Shown piece after piece: positions 27,976 through 38,378 of a stretch of DNA of 64,000 nucleotides. Each line of letters starts with the position of its first letter. Position 1 is the stretch's first letter. The notes under the pieces are model-generated. The model was given only the letters and a program-made list of their open reading frames with translations, was not told the DNA's origin and ran no database searches. This DNA comes from Aliarcobacter sp. (lineage in GTDB: Bacteria > Campylobacterota > Campylobacteria > Campylobacterales > Arcobacteraceae), in contig JAQTXB010000001.1 in the NCBI GenBank assembly GCA_028688995.1, positions 294,607 through 358,606 of the forward strand. The letters are read 5' to 3'. A program made the translations under genes and the position numbers.

Positions 27976-30900
27976 TTTGTCCTACCTTTTTTGCTGGGAA
28001 TACTTTTTTAATTAAAACGAAAAATAGAGGAACAAAAAATATTGCTAAAATAGTTGCAGTTAAAGTTCCTCCAACAATTCCAGTTCCAATAGAAATTCTG
28101 CTATTTGCACCAGCTCCAGTTGATAGAGCAAGTGGTGTGATTCCTGCAATAAAAGCTAAAGAAGTCATGATAATTGGTCGCAATCTAAGTGTTGCTCCCT
28201 CAACAGCAGCTTCAATTAATGGTTTACCATTTTTATATGCGGTGTCCACAAACTCTATAATCAAAATTGCATTTTTTGAAACCAAACCAATGGTTGTTAA
28301 AAGGGCAACTTGGAAATAAACATCGTTGTCTAAACCTCTAAAATATACTGCCATTACTGCTCCAATTACTCCTAAAGGAACAACCATTAAAATAGAAAAT
28401 GGTACAGACCAACTTTCATAAAGTGCTGCTAAACATAAGAATATAATTAAAATAGAAATAGTATATAACAATCCAGATTGCCCAGTAGATAATCTTTCTT
28501 GATATGAAACTCCACTCCATTCATGCATTGTTCCTGATGAGTAGTTATTTGCAACTTTTTCCATTTCATCCATTGCAACTCCTGAACTAACTCCTAAAGC
28601 TGCTGCTCCTTGGATTTGATAAGAAGCAAAACCGTTGTAACGAGTTAGTTCTTCTGGTCCAAAATCCCATTTTATGTTAGAAAACTCTTGAAATGAAACC
28701 ATATCTCCATTTGAATTTCTAACTTTCCACGAGTATAAATCTTCAGGTTTTGACCTAAATGGTGCATCTCCTTGAATATAAACTCTTTTTACTCTTGATC
28801 TATCTATAAAGTCATTTACATAAACTCCACCCCAAGCAGCACTTAAAGTATCATCAATATTTGACATAGAAAGACCTAAAGATAATGCTTTTTGAACATC
28901 ATAATCAATTTTTAATTGGGGAGTACTGTTTGTTCCATCAGCTCGAACAGAACTAATTTTCTCATTTTTTGAGGCATCTTCTAAAATTTTTTCTTTTATC
29001 TCATTTAGAGTTGTTCTTGATGTAATTGCATCTGCTTGAAGTTGGAACTCAAAACCATCAGTTGAGCCTAAACCTTGAACAACAGGAGGATTCATAGAAA
29101 TTACTCTGGCATCTCTTATAAAATAAGGAGATTTAGAATCTGCAAAAACTTTCATTGCCCTTTGTCCTATTACATCTGAACGATTTTGTTCACCCTTTCT
29201 TAAATCCCAATTTCTCAAAGAGACATAAGCTGTTCCTACATTTTGTCCACTACTTCTGCTACTAAAACCTGAAATTGTGAAAATATTTTCAACATTTGAA
29301 GCTTCTTCTTTTAGGAAATAATCTTTTATAACTTGGGCAACTTCAACAGTTCTTGAAGTTACTGCACCCTCCGGAAGAGTATACTGAATCATGATAGACC
29401 CTTGGTCCTCTTTTGGTAAAAAACTTGTTGGTAGTTTTATAAAAGTGTATGCCAAAGTGCCGATAATAATACTATAAAAAAACATCCATTTAATTGGATT
29501 TTGTAATACGCTATTTAAACCATTTTTATATCTTAAAGTAAAGTTTTCAAAAAGATTTCCAAACCAATTTGTAAAACCTTTTGACTCTTTTTCTTCATGT
29601 GGTTTTAAAATTGTCGCACAAAGTGCAGGAGTTAAAGTCAATGCTACAATAACAGATAAAACCATTGAAGAGATAATTGTAATTGAGAATTGTCTATAAA
29701 TAACTCCCGTTGAACCACTAAAAAATGCCATTGGTAAAAATACAACAGATAAAACTGTAGCAACTCCAATTAAGGCACTTGTGATTTCTTTCATTGATTT
29801 AATAGTTGCTTCTTTTGGCGAAAGATTTAATTCTTTCATATTTCTTTCTACATTTTCAACTACAACAATTGCATCATCAACCAAAAGACCAATGGATAAA
29901 ACCATCCCAAACATTGTTAAAGTATTAACTGAATATCCTAAAATATTTAAAATACCAAAAGTACCAAGTAAAACAACTGGAACAGCAATCGCTGGAATTA
30001 GAGTTGCTCTATAATTTTTCAAGAAAACATACATTACAAGAACAACTAAAATGATAGCTTCTATAAGTGTTTTTATTACCTCTTTAATTGAAGCTTGGAT
30101 GAAAGCTGTTGTATCTCTTGGATAGGTAATTTCATATCCTAAAGGAAGATTTGGTTCATATTTTTTTAGAAATTCTTTAATTTTATTAGATGTTTTAATT
30201 GCATTTGCACCTGAAGCTAATTGTATTGCAATACCAGTTGATGGAAAACCATTTAGGTTTGTGATATTACTATAAGATTGTGAACCTATTTCTACTTTTG
30301 CAACATCACTTAATTTTACAAATGAACCATTGTTATTATTTTTAACTATAATATTTTCAAACTCTTTTACTGTTTTAAATTTAGACCTTGCTGTTACTGT
30401 TACAGCTAATTGTTGGTTATCAATAACAGGTAAACCCCCAAGTCTTCCAGCTGATGCTTGAGAGTTTTGGGCATTAATTGCAGATTCTATATCTGAGGGC
30501 ATTAAGTTAAAGTTTTCAAGTTTTATTGGGTCTAACCAAATTCTCATGGCATATTGTCCACCAAAAACTTGCACTTCTCCCACACCATCAATTCTTGAAA
30601 TACTATCTTGTAAATTACTTACTAAATAATCGGCAATATCCTCTTTTTTAGCTTTTGATGTTGAATCATATAACGAAGCAAGTAATAAAAAATCAGATTG
30701 TGATTTTGTAACCCTTACTCCTTGTCTTTGAACATCATTTGGAAGTCTTGAAAGTATTTGTTGTACTTTATTTTGAACTTGAACTTGGGCAATATCAGGG
30801 TCTGTTCCTTGCTCAAATGTAACACTAATTTTCGAATTTCCTGAAGAACTACTACTTGAAGAAAAATATATCATTCCTTCAAGTCCAGTTAATTGTTGCT

Positions 30901-31099
30901 CAATTATTTGAGTTACACTATTTTCAACAGTTTGGGCAGATGCTCCTGTATAAGTTGCTGAAATATTTATTTGAGGTGGGGCAATATCAGGATATTGTTC
31001 CACTGGAAGTGTATATAAAGATACAGTTCCAGCTATCATAATTACTAAAGAGATAACCCAAGCAAAAATAGGGCGATTGACAAAAAAGTGAGCTAACAT
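27968..31099 (-). CDS. RND multidrug efflux permease (HAE1 family)
   Basis: 1043 residues, standard for AcrB/MexB/CmeB. It begins MLAHFFVNRPIFAWVISLVI, then LPVEQYPDIAPPQI; two large periplasmic loops (about 30-340 and 560-870) alternate with 12 membrane helices. The proton-relay aspartates are in GLLVDDAIVVVENVERN (TM4, about 405). The C-terminal duplicate helix VSKNAILIIEF is present. It exports hydrophobic drugs and detergents by proton antiport. Second gene of the operon, 24 nt after the adaptor gene. Confidence 0.96.
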   Translation of the reverse strand: MLAHFFVNRPIFAWVISLVIMIAGTVSLYTLPVEQYPDIAPPQINISATYTGASAQTVENSVTQIIEQQLTGLEGMIYFSSSSSSSGNSKISVTFEQGTDPDIAQVQVQNKVQQILSRLPNDVQRQGVRVTKSQSDFLLLASLYDSTSKAKKEDIADYLVSNLQDSISRIDGVGEVQVFGGQYAMRIWLDPIKLENFNLMPSDIESAINAQNSQASAGRLGGLPVIDNQQLAVTVTARSKFKTVKEFENIIVKNNNNGSFVKLSDVAKVEIGSQSYSNITNLNGFPSTGIAIQLASGANAIKTSNKIKEFLKKYEPNLPLGYEITYPRDTTAFIQASIKEVIKTLIEAIILVVLVMYVFLKNYRATLIPAIAVPVVLLGTFGILNILGYSVNTLTMFGMVLSIGLLVDDAIVVVENVERNMKELNLSPKEATIKSMKEITSALIGVATVLSVVFLPMAFFSGSTGVIYRQFSITIISSMVLSVIVALTLTPALCATILKPHEEKESKGFTNWFGNLFENFTLRYKNGLNSVLQNPIKWMFFYSIIIGTLAYTFIKLPTSFLPKEDQGSIMIQYTLPEGAVTSRTVEVAQVIKDYFLKEEASNVENIFTISGFSSRSSGQNVGTAYVSLRNWDLRKGEQNRSDVIGQRAMKVFADSKSPYFIRDARVISMNPPVVQGLGSTDGFEFQLQADAITSRTTLNEIKEKILEDASKNEKISSVRADGTNSTPQLKIDYDVQKALSLGLSMSNIDDTLSAAWGGVYVNDFIDRSRVKRVYIQGDAPFRSKPEDLYSWKVRNSNGDMVSFQEFSNIKWDFGPEELTRYNGFASYQIQGAAALGVSSGVAMDEMEKVANNYSSGTMHEWSGVSYQERLSTGQSGLLYTISILIIFLCLAALYESWSVPFSILMVVPLGVIGAVMAVYFRGLDNDVYFQVALLTTIGLVSKNAILIIEFVDTAYKNGKPLIEAAVEGATLRLRPIIMTSLAFIAGITPLALSTGAGANSRISIGTGIVGGTLTATILAIFFVPLFFVLIKKVFPAKKVGQNV

Positions 31100-31123
31100 T
31101 TTAGGCCTTTTCCTGCACTTCTA

Positions 31124-32269
31124 TTATTTGTTTTCAACATATTTACTACTTACATCCACAGGATTTACTTTACTTTTTTCATTGATTTTATTTAAACCCT
31201 CAATAATAATTTTATCATTATTATTAACACCAGCAGTAACTAACCATTTATTTCCAATAGCTCGTTCAATAGTAATTATCTGTTTTTTTACTGAATTATC
31301 TTCTTGTACAAGAGTAATAATTGGATTTGCTTTTGAATCCCTTGAAACTGCTTGTTGTGGCAATAAAAATGCTTTATTATCAATTGCTCCTTGAATAGTT
31401 GCTTTTACAAACATTCCTGGTAATAAAATACCTTTTTCATTTGGAAATAAAGCTCGAAGAGTTACAGAACCAGTGCTTTCATCAACAGCAATTTCTTGAA
31501 GTTGTAATTCACCTTTGTGTTCATAAGGACTTCCATCACTTAAAGTTAGAGATACTTCTGTATTTCCTTTTTGAATATTTTCTTGACTTAAAAGTTTTCG
31601 TAAAGCTAAAATCTGAGTATTTGATTGGCTAACATCAACATAAACACTATTTGTATCTCTAATAGTAGCTAGTGCTTCAGTTTGATTTGTTGATACTAAT
31701 GCTCCTTTTGTAACATTTGAGATACTAATATATCCAGAAATAGGGGCTTTGATATTTGTTCGTTCTAAGTCTATTTTAGCACTTTCAAGATTCGCTTTTT
31801 TCTCTTCTACCAAAGCTTCTGCTTGTAAATAAACAGCTTTTGCATCGTCTGCTTCTTGTTTTGAAGTGCCATCAAATTTTAATAATTCTTCGTATCTTTG
31901 ACTCTTGATTTTTGCATTTTTTGCATCAACTTTTGCACTTTCAAGGGAAGCTTTAGCTTGAAAATAAGTAGCTTGATAAGTAGCAGAATCAATTTGATAT
32001 AAGATTTCGCCTTGGTTTACAAAACTTCCTTCAGTGAAAAGTTGTTTAGTTATAATTCCACTAATTTGTGGTCTTACTTCTGATACTAATTTTGCTTTTA
32101 CTCTACCACTTAACTCTTGTTGTAAAGGAATTGCTTGTTCTTGAACAGAAATAACACCAACTTCAGTAGTTGGATTTGGTTTATTATTAGTTGAAATTTT
32201 TTCTTCACAACCACTAAGTATTATGCATGAAATTGTTATAAAAATAAAGAGTTTAGATTGTTGTAGCAC
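31124..32269 (-). CDS. RND efflux periplasmic adaptor lipoprotein
   Basis: 381 residues with lipobox LSGC (Cys about 21), a split lipoyl domain (EVRPQISGIITKQLFTEG ... IKAPISGYISISNV), an alpha-hairpin of about 95-170, and beta-barrel and membrane-proximal domains ending GLNKINEKSKVNPVDVS. It joins the permease to the outer-membrane channel. First gene of the pump operon; no regulator gene is adjacent, but an operator-like palindrome lies just upstream. Confidence 0.93.
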   Translation of the reverse strand: MLQQSKLFIFITISCIILSGCEEKISTNNKPNPTTEVGVISVQEQAIPLQQELSGRVKAKLVSEVRPQISGIITKQLFTEGSFVNQGEILYQIDSATYQATYFQAKASLESAKVDAKNAKIKSQRYEELLKFDGTSKQEADDAKAVYLQAEALVEEKKANLESAKIDLERTNIKAPISGYISISNVTKGALVSTNQTEALATIRDTNSVYVDVSQSNTQILALRKLLSQENIQKGNTEVSLTLSDGSPYEHKGELQLQEIAVDESTGSVTLRALFPNEKGILLPGMFVKATIQGAIDNKAFLLPQQAVSRDSKANPIITLVQEDNSVKKQIITIERAIGNKWLVTAGVNNNDKIIIEGLNKINEKSKVNPVDVSSKYVENK

Positions 32270-32292
32270 TATTAAGCCTTCATAATAAATTT

Positions 32293-32312
32293 ATAGATTG
32301 TATTCAATCTAT
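32293..32312. promoter_or_regulatory. Operator-like palindrome upstream of the RND operon
   Basis: ATAGATTG-TATT-CAATCTAT is a perfect 8+8 bp inverted repeat with a 4-nt centre, 24 nt upstream of the adaptor start. Size and symmetry suit a TetR/AcrR-family operator. No TetR gene lies in the window. Confidence 0.6.
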
Positions 32313-32345
32313 ATTAATAAAATATTAATATATGCTAAGAAGAGA

Positions 32346-32370
32346 GATAAAAGGAGAAGTTCCTTTTATC
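32346..32370 (-). terminator. Terminator after the small secreted-protein gene
   Basis: GATAAAAGGA and TCCTTTTATC form a perfect 10-bp stem with a 5-nt loop, downstream of the stop codon at 32390 on the minus strand. Confidence 0.7.
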
Positions 32371-32389
32371 CTTTAAGTTGTTAATATGA

Positions 32390-32740
32390 TTATTTAGCCA
32401 TTACTTTTTCGCTACAAATAGAAATAGCTTGTTTTACAAGGTCACTGCTAAGATTTGCAATAGATTGTACAGCTGAAGCTTGAGTACATAAATCTTTCGC
32501 TTTATCCATTGATGAAACAGCAGTATTGTTTGATTTTACAGTAGTTGCAAGTTTATTTCCTAAAGCTTCAGGAGTTACACCTAATGATTCACCAGCTGTT
32601 TTAGTTAATGATTTTGTATCTGTATTACCGTTTAGTGCAGCTGTTCCCACATTTGTACCAGCATTTTTTAATGCTCCACCCACATCAAATGCTAAAAGTG
32701 CTGAGATTGATAATGCAGTTGCTAAAATGATTTTTTTCAT
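32390..32740 (-). CDS. Small secreted protein of unknown function
   Basis: 116 residues with a Sec signal peptide (MKKIILATALSISALLA, cleavage near residue 17). The mature part is low in aromatics and rich in Ala, Thr, Ser and Lys, with two cysteines (DLCTQASAV and AISICSEK) that could form a disulfide. It resembles small Arcobacter periplasmic proteins that I cannot name. AAGGAAAA precedes the ATG. Monocistronic, with its own terminator. Confidence 0.7.
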   Translation of the reverse strand: MKKIILATALSISALLAFDVGGALKNAGTNVGTAALNGNTDTKSLTKTAGESLGVTPEALGNKLATTVKSNNTAVSSMDKAKDLCTQASAVQSIANLSSDLVKQAISICSEKVMAK

Positions 32741-32788
32741 AATTTTCCTTTTTATTTTTAAATAATTTTGGGATTATACTATTTATTT

Positions 32789-33628
32789 CTATAAATTTGA
32801 TTTTGACCAAGCAATGATTTTTCTATCTTCTTGAATAATATGATGAACAAGAGCAATATCTATTATTTTTGCCAACTCTTTTTCAAAAAGAGATTCATTC
32901 ATAGTTGGTAATTTTTTTACAAAAGTGTTTATTTTTTCAATAATATTGTGATGTAAAACTTTGTGTTCTTCTATTGCAGGATAGTTTATCTCTTGCATAA
33001 ACTTCTCCTCATGTTTAAAATGAGTTTTCATATAAGTATATAGTTCAGTTAAAACTTCTTTGATTTTTGCATTTCTTTGACTTTCTTCTACTTCTATAAA
33101 AGCATCTTGGGCAATATCAAAAAGTTTTTTATGTTCCCTATCAATTTCTGCATTTCCCACACTATAAATCTCTTTCCAACCAAAATTCTTTTTTAAGTCT
33201 TCAAGGGAAGTATTCCATAATTGAATTTTTTTATCTTCTAAAACTATATGTCTTATGAAATATTCTTCAATAAAATTAAAAAGTAATTTTTCAATATCTG
33301 CTAATTCTAATTTATTTAATTCGGAAATTAGAGTTGTTAACATATCTAACATAGTTTTATGAAGAATTTTATGATTTCCTAATTCTGGATAATCTATCTC
33401 TTCCATATATTTTTGTTCATTTGAAAAGTGAGTTCCTACATAGTCAAAAAGTTTTGTGATAATCTCTTTTAGTTTATTTTTTACTTCTTTATCATCTTTT
33501 AATTTTGAAACATTCATCGCTTCTCTGGCTATTGTGAAAAGTTTTTGATGTTCTTTGTCAATTTTAAAATTACTAATATTGTATTCTGATTTCCAAATAA
33601 TTGCATTTGAATTTAAGTAACTATTCAT
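32789..33628 (-). CDS. Tandem (two-domain) bacteriohemerythrin
   Basis: 279 residues made of two hemerythrin domains (about 10-135 and 145-275). Both carry complete ligand sets: KEHQKLF / HFSNEQKYMEE / HKILH / HIVLED in the first and REHKKLF / HFKHEEKFMQE / HKVLH / HIIQED in the second. Each would bind a di-iron centre for oxygen or NO. Two-domain forms arise by internal duplication; the two halves here are clearly related. No membrane segment. It stands alone on its strand. Confidence 0.9.
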   Translation of the reverse strand: MNSYLNSNAIIWKSEYNISNFKIDKEHQKLFTIAREAMNVSKLKDDKEVKNKLKEIITKLFDYVGTHFSNEQKYMEEIDYPELGNHKILHKTMLDMLTTLISELNKLELADIEKLLFNFIEEYFIRHIVLEDKKIQLWNTSLEDLKKNFGWKEIYSVGNAEIDREHKKLFDIAQDAFIEVEESQRNAKIKEVLTELYTYMKTHFKHEEKFMQEINYPAIEEHKVLHHNIIEKINTFVKKLPTMNESLFEKELAKIIDIALVHHIIQEDRKIIAWSKSNL

Positions 33629-33740
33629 GAGAACCTTTGTTTTATGTTAGATAGTTTTAATTATAGATTTAAATTATTAATACAAGCTTTATTTTAAAAA
33701 AGTTTACTATAATATGAGAAAAAATAGGAAGCATTTTAAT

Positions 33741-34124
33741 ATGAGCAATATAGATTTTATAGAAAAACCAATGACACCAGAACAAGAGAAATTAGTACAA
33801 TCAAAATTTAATACAAATGTGGCTTTTTACGTACATTTAAAAGCATATGATAATAAAGTAAGAGAAGAATTAGAAAAAAGATTAACAGAAGTTTTCTTTT
33901 TTTCAAGGGGAATTGACTGGAAATTTGATAGCTTTGGAATAGAAAAAACAGGTTCAAGAGGAACTGATGTTTTAGGTTATTTCATTTTTAGAGCAGTTGA
34001 AGTTGAAAAGTTACAAAAATTATTTATTGATGAATTCAAAGATTATGATAATGCGATAAAAATCACTTGTTCTGTTGCAAAATATGAAAAAGTTGAAGAG
34101 AGTTTTTTTGAGTTAGAGATATAA
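33741..34124 (+). CDS. Conserved hypothetical protein, no recognised domain
   Basis: 127 residues from ATG 33741, chosen because AGGAAGC lies just upstream; an earlier ATG at 33714 lacks such a site. The sequence is soluble, mixed alpha/beta, with FYVHLKAYDNKVREELEKRL, SRGIDWKFDSFGIEKTGSRG and FRAVEVEKLQKLFIDEF. The SRGI..KF..FG pattern is reminiscent of compact Arcobacter-lineage proteins, but I recognise no family. Convergent with the GGDEF/EAL gene across a strong bidirectional terminator. Confidence 0.7.
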   Translation: MSNIDFIEKPMTPEQEKLVQSKFNTNVAFYVHLKAYDNKVREELEKRLTEVFFFSRGIDWKFDSFGIEKTGSRGTDVLGYFIFRAVEVEKLQKLFIDEFKDYDNAIKITCSVAKYEKVEESFFELEI

Positions 34125-34146
34125 AAGAAAAGATTCTTTTATATCT
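34117..34146. terminator. Strong bidirectional terminator
   Basis: AGATATAAAAGAA and TTCTTTTATATCT form a perfect 13-bp stem with an AAGA loop between convergent genes. Confidence 0.8.
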
Positions 34147-34149
34147 TTA

Positions 34150-36183
34150 TCATAATAAACTAGGGATAGTAGGCTTACCAAATAAATATCCTTGGAAATA
34201 TGAACATCCCATAGATATTAACATTTCATGGTGTTCTTTTGTTTCTACACCTTCTGCAATAACATCTAAATTAAATTTACGTCCAATTGAAATAATTGTT
34301 TCAACAATAGAAAAATCATTTGAATCATTTAGAATATCTCTTATAAAAGATTGGTCTATTTTTAATTCATGTATAGATAATTGTTTTAAATAAGCCAATG
34401 ATGAATAGCCTGTTCCAAAATCATCAATTGATAAAGTTATTCCCATTTCATTTAGTTTTTTGATTTTATCCAAAGTCTCTTCAGTGTTTTTTATTAATAA
34501 ATTTTCTGTTAATTCTAATCTCAATTTATTTGGATTAATATCATACTCTTTTATTAACGAATCAATTATCTGTACAAAACTTTCCCGTTCAAACTGTTTA
34601 TGACTAATATTAACAGAGATTCTCCACTCTTTTTTTTCTAAATCATTTTCCCATTCTTTTAATTGTTCAGCAGCTTCTTTTAGAATCCATCTTCCCATAG
34701 GAATAATTAAACCTGTTTCTTCAGCAATACTAACAAAAGAATTTGGTGGAATAATTCCTTTTTTTGAATCATTCCATCTAACTAATGCTTCAACTCCAAT
34801 AATTTTACTTTCACCATTTTGGGTTAAGATTTGTGGTTGGTAATATAAAACTAATTTCTTATTTTCAATGGCCTCTCTTAATTGTTTTGTTAATTTAATT
34901 TTTTCTTCTATTAATTGTTGTAATTTAGGATCAAAATAGCTAAATCTATTTCTTCCTTTCTCTTTTGAACTATACATTGCAGTATCAGCGTATTTCATTA
35001 ATTCATCTAGGTTATCATTCTCTTTAAATAAAATAGTCCCAATACTAGCAGTTAGTCTTAAATCATGTTCAGCTATTAAATAGGGCTTTCTAATCTCTTT
35101 TAAAATTTTGCTTGAAACTCTATTTATATTATTAATAACTATATTTTTAATGCTGTTTTTTGTATTAATAAGAATTATAAATTCATCTCCACCTAATCGT
35201 GCTATAAAATCTGTTTCTCTTAATATATTTTTTAATCTTTTAGCTGTTTCAATTAAAATCATATCACCAATTGTATGACCTTTAAAGTCATTTATTGTTT
35301 TAAAATAATCTAAATCTATAAATAAAAGTGCACCGTAGTGACCATTTTGTTTAATTCTTTTACTTAAATTAGGAAATATTTCTTTTAGCATTAACCTATT
35401 AGGAATTCCTGTTAGATGGTCATATTGAGCTAAACGAAGATTTTCTTTTTCTTTAATTTTAAGTTCACTAATATCCATAACTGCAGAAATTCTAATTACT
35501 TTATCTAATATTTTTAAATCTTTTCCCCTTAACATTGCAGGAAAAGTTGAACCATCTTTTCGTAACATTTGTGCTTCGTAAGCTTCTTGGTTATGATTTT
35601 TTATAACACTCTTAACATAACTCTTAGAACTAGGAGCAATAAAATCTAAAGCATCTTTATTTATCATTTCAAGTTCTGTATAACCTAAAAGATTTGTAAT
35701 TACACTATTTACTTGAATACACTTTTTATTTTCATCATAAATAATAATTCCTTCTAGTGTTGAATCAATAATTGTTTTAAAAGTTTCTATAAACTCATCT
35801 TTTTCTTTTAAAATCTTAGCTTCTAACTCTTTTTGTAGAGTTACATCAAAACCAAATTGAATATTTACTTTACGACCATCAGTCCATTGGGAAATATGGC
35901 TAACAAACATATAATTATTGTAGTTAAGAGTATTCTCATTTTCCCATTTGTATAAACTTCCAAAAGGAAGAGAATTAGCAGGAGTTTCATTTTGATTTAA
36001 AGGACAAAAATCACAAGGTTTATTTTGTCCTCTTTGTAAAACTTTATAACAAGTTTTGTTAAGAATATCTCCAAATAACTCTTTACACTTTTTATTTGCA
36101 TAAAGAATTTCATAAGTTGATAAGTCGATTACATAAATTAACGTACCACTATTTTCAACTATTGTCTGTATCTCTTTTAACAT
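34150..36183 (-). CDS. PAS-PAS-GGDEF-EAL cyclic-di-GMP turnover protein
   Basis: 677 residues. The first PAS-like domain (about 1-115) holds a cysteine cluster, CKELFG...KTCYKVL...KPCDFCPL, possibly a metal or redox sensor. A second PAS (about 128-245) follows. The cyclase domain has an intact ARLGGDEFIILI and the phosphodiesterase domain has EALVRW plus the downstream ENLL, DDFGTGYSSL and EGVET motifs, so both activities could be functional. No membrane segment. It lies 21 nt downstream of the second chemoreceptor, probably in one transcript linking chemotaxis-type input to c-di-GMP. Confidence 0.93.
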   Translation of the reverse strand: MLKEIQTIVENSGTLIYVIDLSTYEILYANKKCKELFGDILNKTCYKVLQRGQNKPCDFCPLNQNETPANSLPFGSLYKWENENTLNYNNYMFVSHISQWTDGRKVNIQFGFDVTLQKELEAKILKEKDEFIETFKTIIDSTLEGIIIYDENKKCIQVNSVITNLLGYTELEMINKDALDFIAPSSKSYVKSVIKNHNQEAYEAQMLRKDGSTFPAMLRGKDLKILDKVIRISAVMDISELKIKEKENLRLAQYDHLTGIPNRLMLKEIFPNLSKRIKQNGHYGALLFIDLDYFKTINDFKGHTIGDMILIETAKRLKNILRETDFIARLGGDEFIILINTKNSIKNIVINNINRVSSKILKEIRKPYLIAEHDLRLTASIGTILFKENDNLDELMKYADTAMYSSKEKGRNRFSYFDPKLQQLIEEKIKLTKQLREAIENKKLVLYYQPQILTQNGESKIIGVEALVRWNDSKKGIIPPNSFVSIAEETGLIIPMGRWILKEAAEQLKEWENDLEKKEWRISVNISHKQFERESFVQIIDSLIKEYDINPNKLRLELTENLLIKNTEETLDKIKKLNEMGITLSIDDFGTGYSSLAYLKQLSIHELKIDQSFIRDILNDSNDFSIVETIISIGRKFNLDVIAEGVETKEHHEMLISMGCSYFQGYLFGKPTIPSLL

Positions 36184-36204
36184 AAATTATCCTTGATTAA
36201 TATA

Positions 36205-38157
36205 TTAAAAGTTTTCCCACTCTGATTCTTCATGTTTTGCAGGTGTTACATTTTTTGTTTGTTTTTTTTGAGGCTTATTATTTAAAGTTATATTATTTGT
36301 TTGTTTGTTTTCTATACTTCTAGCTTTTACTTCATGTTTACCCTTAAACTCTTTTTCATCTGCACTACTTACAACTAATTTTGCTATTTCATCTGTTAAA
36401 ATAGCTACATCGTGAGTTTGTGAAGCTACTGCTGCATTTTGTTGAGTTTGTTGGTCTAATTGTGTTACTGCATCATTAATTTGTTCAATTCCCAGTAATT
36501 GCTCTTTTGAAGCATTTTGAATATCAGAAATTAGATTTATAGTTTGTGAGATATTTTCATTTAATTGTTTATAACCATCTATCATATTTCCTGCAATCTC
36601 TTTTCCTAAGTTTGCTTTTACTGTAGCATTTTGAACTAAATCTTTTATCTCTTTTGCAGCTTCTGCTGAACGAGATGCTAAGTTTCGCACTTCTGCTGCA
36701 ACTACAGCAAATCCTTTTCCAGCTTCTCCCGCAGTTGCAGCTTCTACGGCAGCATTTAGTGAAAGAATATTTGTTTGAAATGCAATTTGGTCGATTACTG
36801 TAATTGCTTCATTTATAGCTGTAACTTGAGCATTAATTTCATCCATTGAAACATTTGTTTGATTTGCTAATTTTTCACCATGTGTTGCTGAAGCTGTAAC
36901 ATTATTTGAAAAACTTGCCATTTTTGCAATACTTTCTGTATTGTGTCTTATATTACTTGTAATCTCTTCTAACGCTGCTGCTGTTTCTTCAAGGCTTGTT
37001 GCAGCTTCATTTGAACTAATATTTAGTTTATCAACATTGCCTAATAAAATATTTGAACTTTCATCAAGTGTTAATCCATTTGATTTATTTTCAACTAACA
37101 TTTGAGTTATTGAATCACCCAAAGTATTTACACCATTTGCAAGTTTTAATAAATGCTCTTTTACATCTTTTGTTGAAATTTTATTTAGATAATGATATTG
37201 TGAATACTCTTCTAATATATGAAGAACGTTATCAATATTTGATTCAAGATTATCAGCCATTTTATTTAATACATCTTTTAGTTGCATTAAAGCTGGATTC
37301 GCAACATTAATATTTAATCTTTGACATAAATCACCTTGTTCAAATTCACCTAAAACACTAATTGTTTCATCTATTAATTTTCTATCTTCTTCTATGCCTT
37401 TTTTAGTTTTAGATATATTTTCATTTACAACTTTTGACATCTCTCCAAACTCATCGTTAGCACTATCATCAAGTAGGGAAACATCTTTTATTTCTCTATT
37501 TAAATAACCAAAAAAAGTAAGAAGTCCATGTTTAAATGAATTTAATGAGTTAATAACAATATTTGAAATAAATATAGATATAAATATAAAAAATATAATA
37601 GCAATAAATGCAAGAATAGTTAAACTATTGTCTAGTAAATCAAAAGCTTCATCCCTTAAAACAATAGCACTTTTGTTTATTTCAATAATTTTATCTTCTA
37701 ATTTAAGACCAATTTCAGTCATATCAGAAATTTTATTTTTCATCTCATTTGATTCAATAATTACACCATTATTGAAATCTACAATTCTTTTTTCTGAGAG
37801 ACTTTTAAAATCATTAATATACTCTTTTGAAAAAGCTAAAATTTCATCACTTAATCCTCTATTTTTTTCAGTAACTAATATCTTTTTTAATTCAGCAACA
37901 TCATGATCTAACTCTTCAAAATTGTTAATAACAATTTTTCTATTTTCATCACTTGGGTTTCTTAAAAATTGATAAATAGAAATTCTACCTTTTAAAAGTT
38001 CTTGAATAAATTCATCAGTTGTAATTGCAACATAGTTTCTTGTGCTGGCCATATGACTATAATATTTATATATAAAAGCTGAAATCACAACGATAAATAC
38101 AAACAACACGGGAAATAAGAAAAGTTTCTTTTTCGTACTTAGATTTTTTAACATCAA
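36205..38157 (-). CDS. Methyl-accepting chemotaxis protein (paralogue of the first)
   Basis: 650 residues with membrane segments at about 13-32 and 177-200, a helical periplasmic domain, HAMP-like linker and signalling hairpin (tip around 455, [19 protein letters not shown]). From about residue 350 to 600 it is nearly identical to the receptor at 141-2120, while the sensory half shares only scattered motifs ([19 protein letters not shown]). The C-terminus ESEWENF resembles the CheR-tethering NWETF. Upstream at 38293-38309 is a 17-nt motif identical to one preceding the neighbouring kinase gene. Confidence 0.95.
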   Translation of the reverse strand: MMLKNLSTKKKLFLFPVLFVFIVVISAFIYKYYSHMASTRNYVAITTDEFIQELLKGRISIYQFLRNPSDENRKIVINNFEELDHDVAELKKILVTEKNRGLSDEILAFSKEYINDFKSLSEKRIVDFNNGVIIESNEMKNKISDMTEIGLKLEDKIIEINKSAIVLRDEAFDLLDNSLTILAFIAIIFFIFISIFISNIVINSLNSFKHGLLTFFGYLNREIKDVSLLDDSANDEFGEMSKVVNENISKTKKGIEEDRKLIDETISVLGEFEQGDLCQRLNINVANPALMQLKDVLNKMADNLESNIDNVLHILEEYSQYHYLNKISTKDVKEHLLKLANGVNTLGDSITQMLVENKSNGLTLDESSNILLGNVDKLNISSNEAATSLEETAAALEEITSNIRHNTESIAKMASFSNNVTASATHGEKLANQTNVSMDEINAQVTAINEAITVIDQIAFQTNILSLNAAVEAATAGEAGKGFAVVAAEVRNLASRSAEAAKEIKDLVQNATVKANLGKEIAGNMIDGYKQLNENISQTINLISDIQNASKEQLLGIEQINDAVTQLDQQTQQNAAVASQTHDVAILTDEIAKLVVSSADEKEFKGKHEVKARSIENKQTNNITLNNKPQKKQTKNVTPAKHEESEWENF

Positions 38158-38292
38158 ATGTCCTTTATAAAAAGTTTTGTAATAATATTTATTATTACAT
38201 AAAAGTTATTTATTAACTATTTGTCCAAATAAAAAGAGGTAAGAATAGAAAAATAGTCAAAGATTTATTGTTCGAATGCTATCGAAAGTTTG

Positions 38293-38309
38293 TATGTGAA
38301 AAATGACAT
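38293..38309. promoter_or_regulatory. Shared 17-nt motif upstream of the second chemoreceptor
   Basis: TATGTGAAAAATGACAT occurs here, about 136 nt upstream of the chemoreceptor start, and again exactly at 41666-41682, about 62 nt upstream of the two-component kinase. A candidate binding site for the adjacent OmpR-type regulator. The remaining 221-nt gap holds no gene. Confidence 0.5.
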
Positions 38310-38378
38310 TTGACGTAAATTTACTATGTTATACTAAGTATTAAATAGTAAATATTAATCTTTTTATAATTTAGAGTC

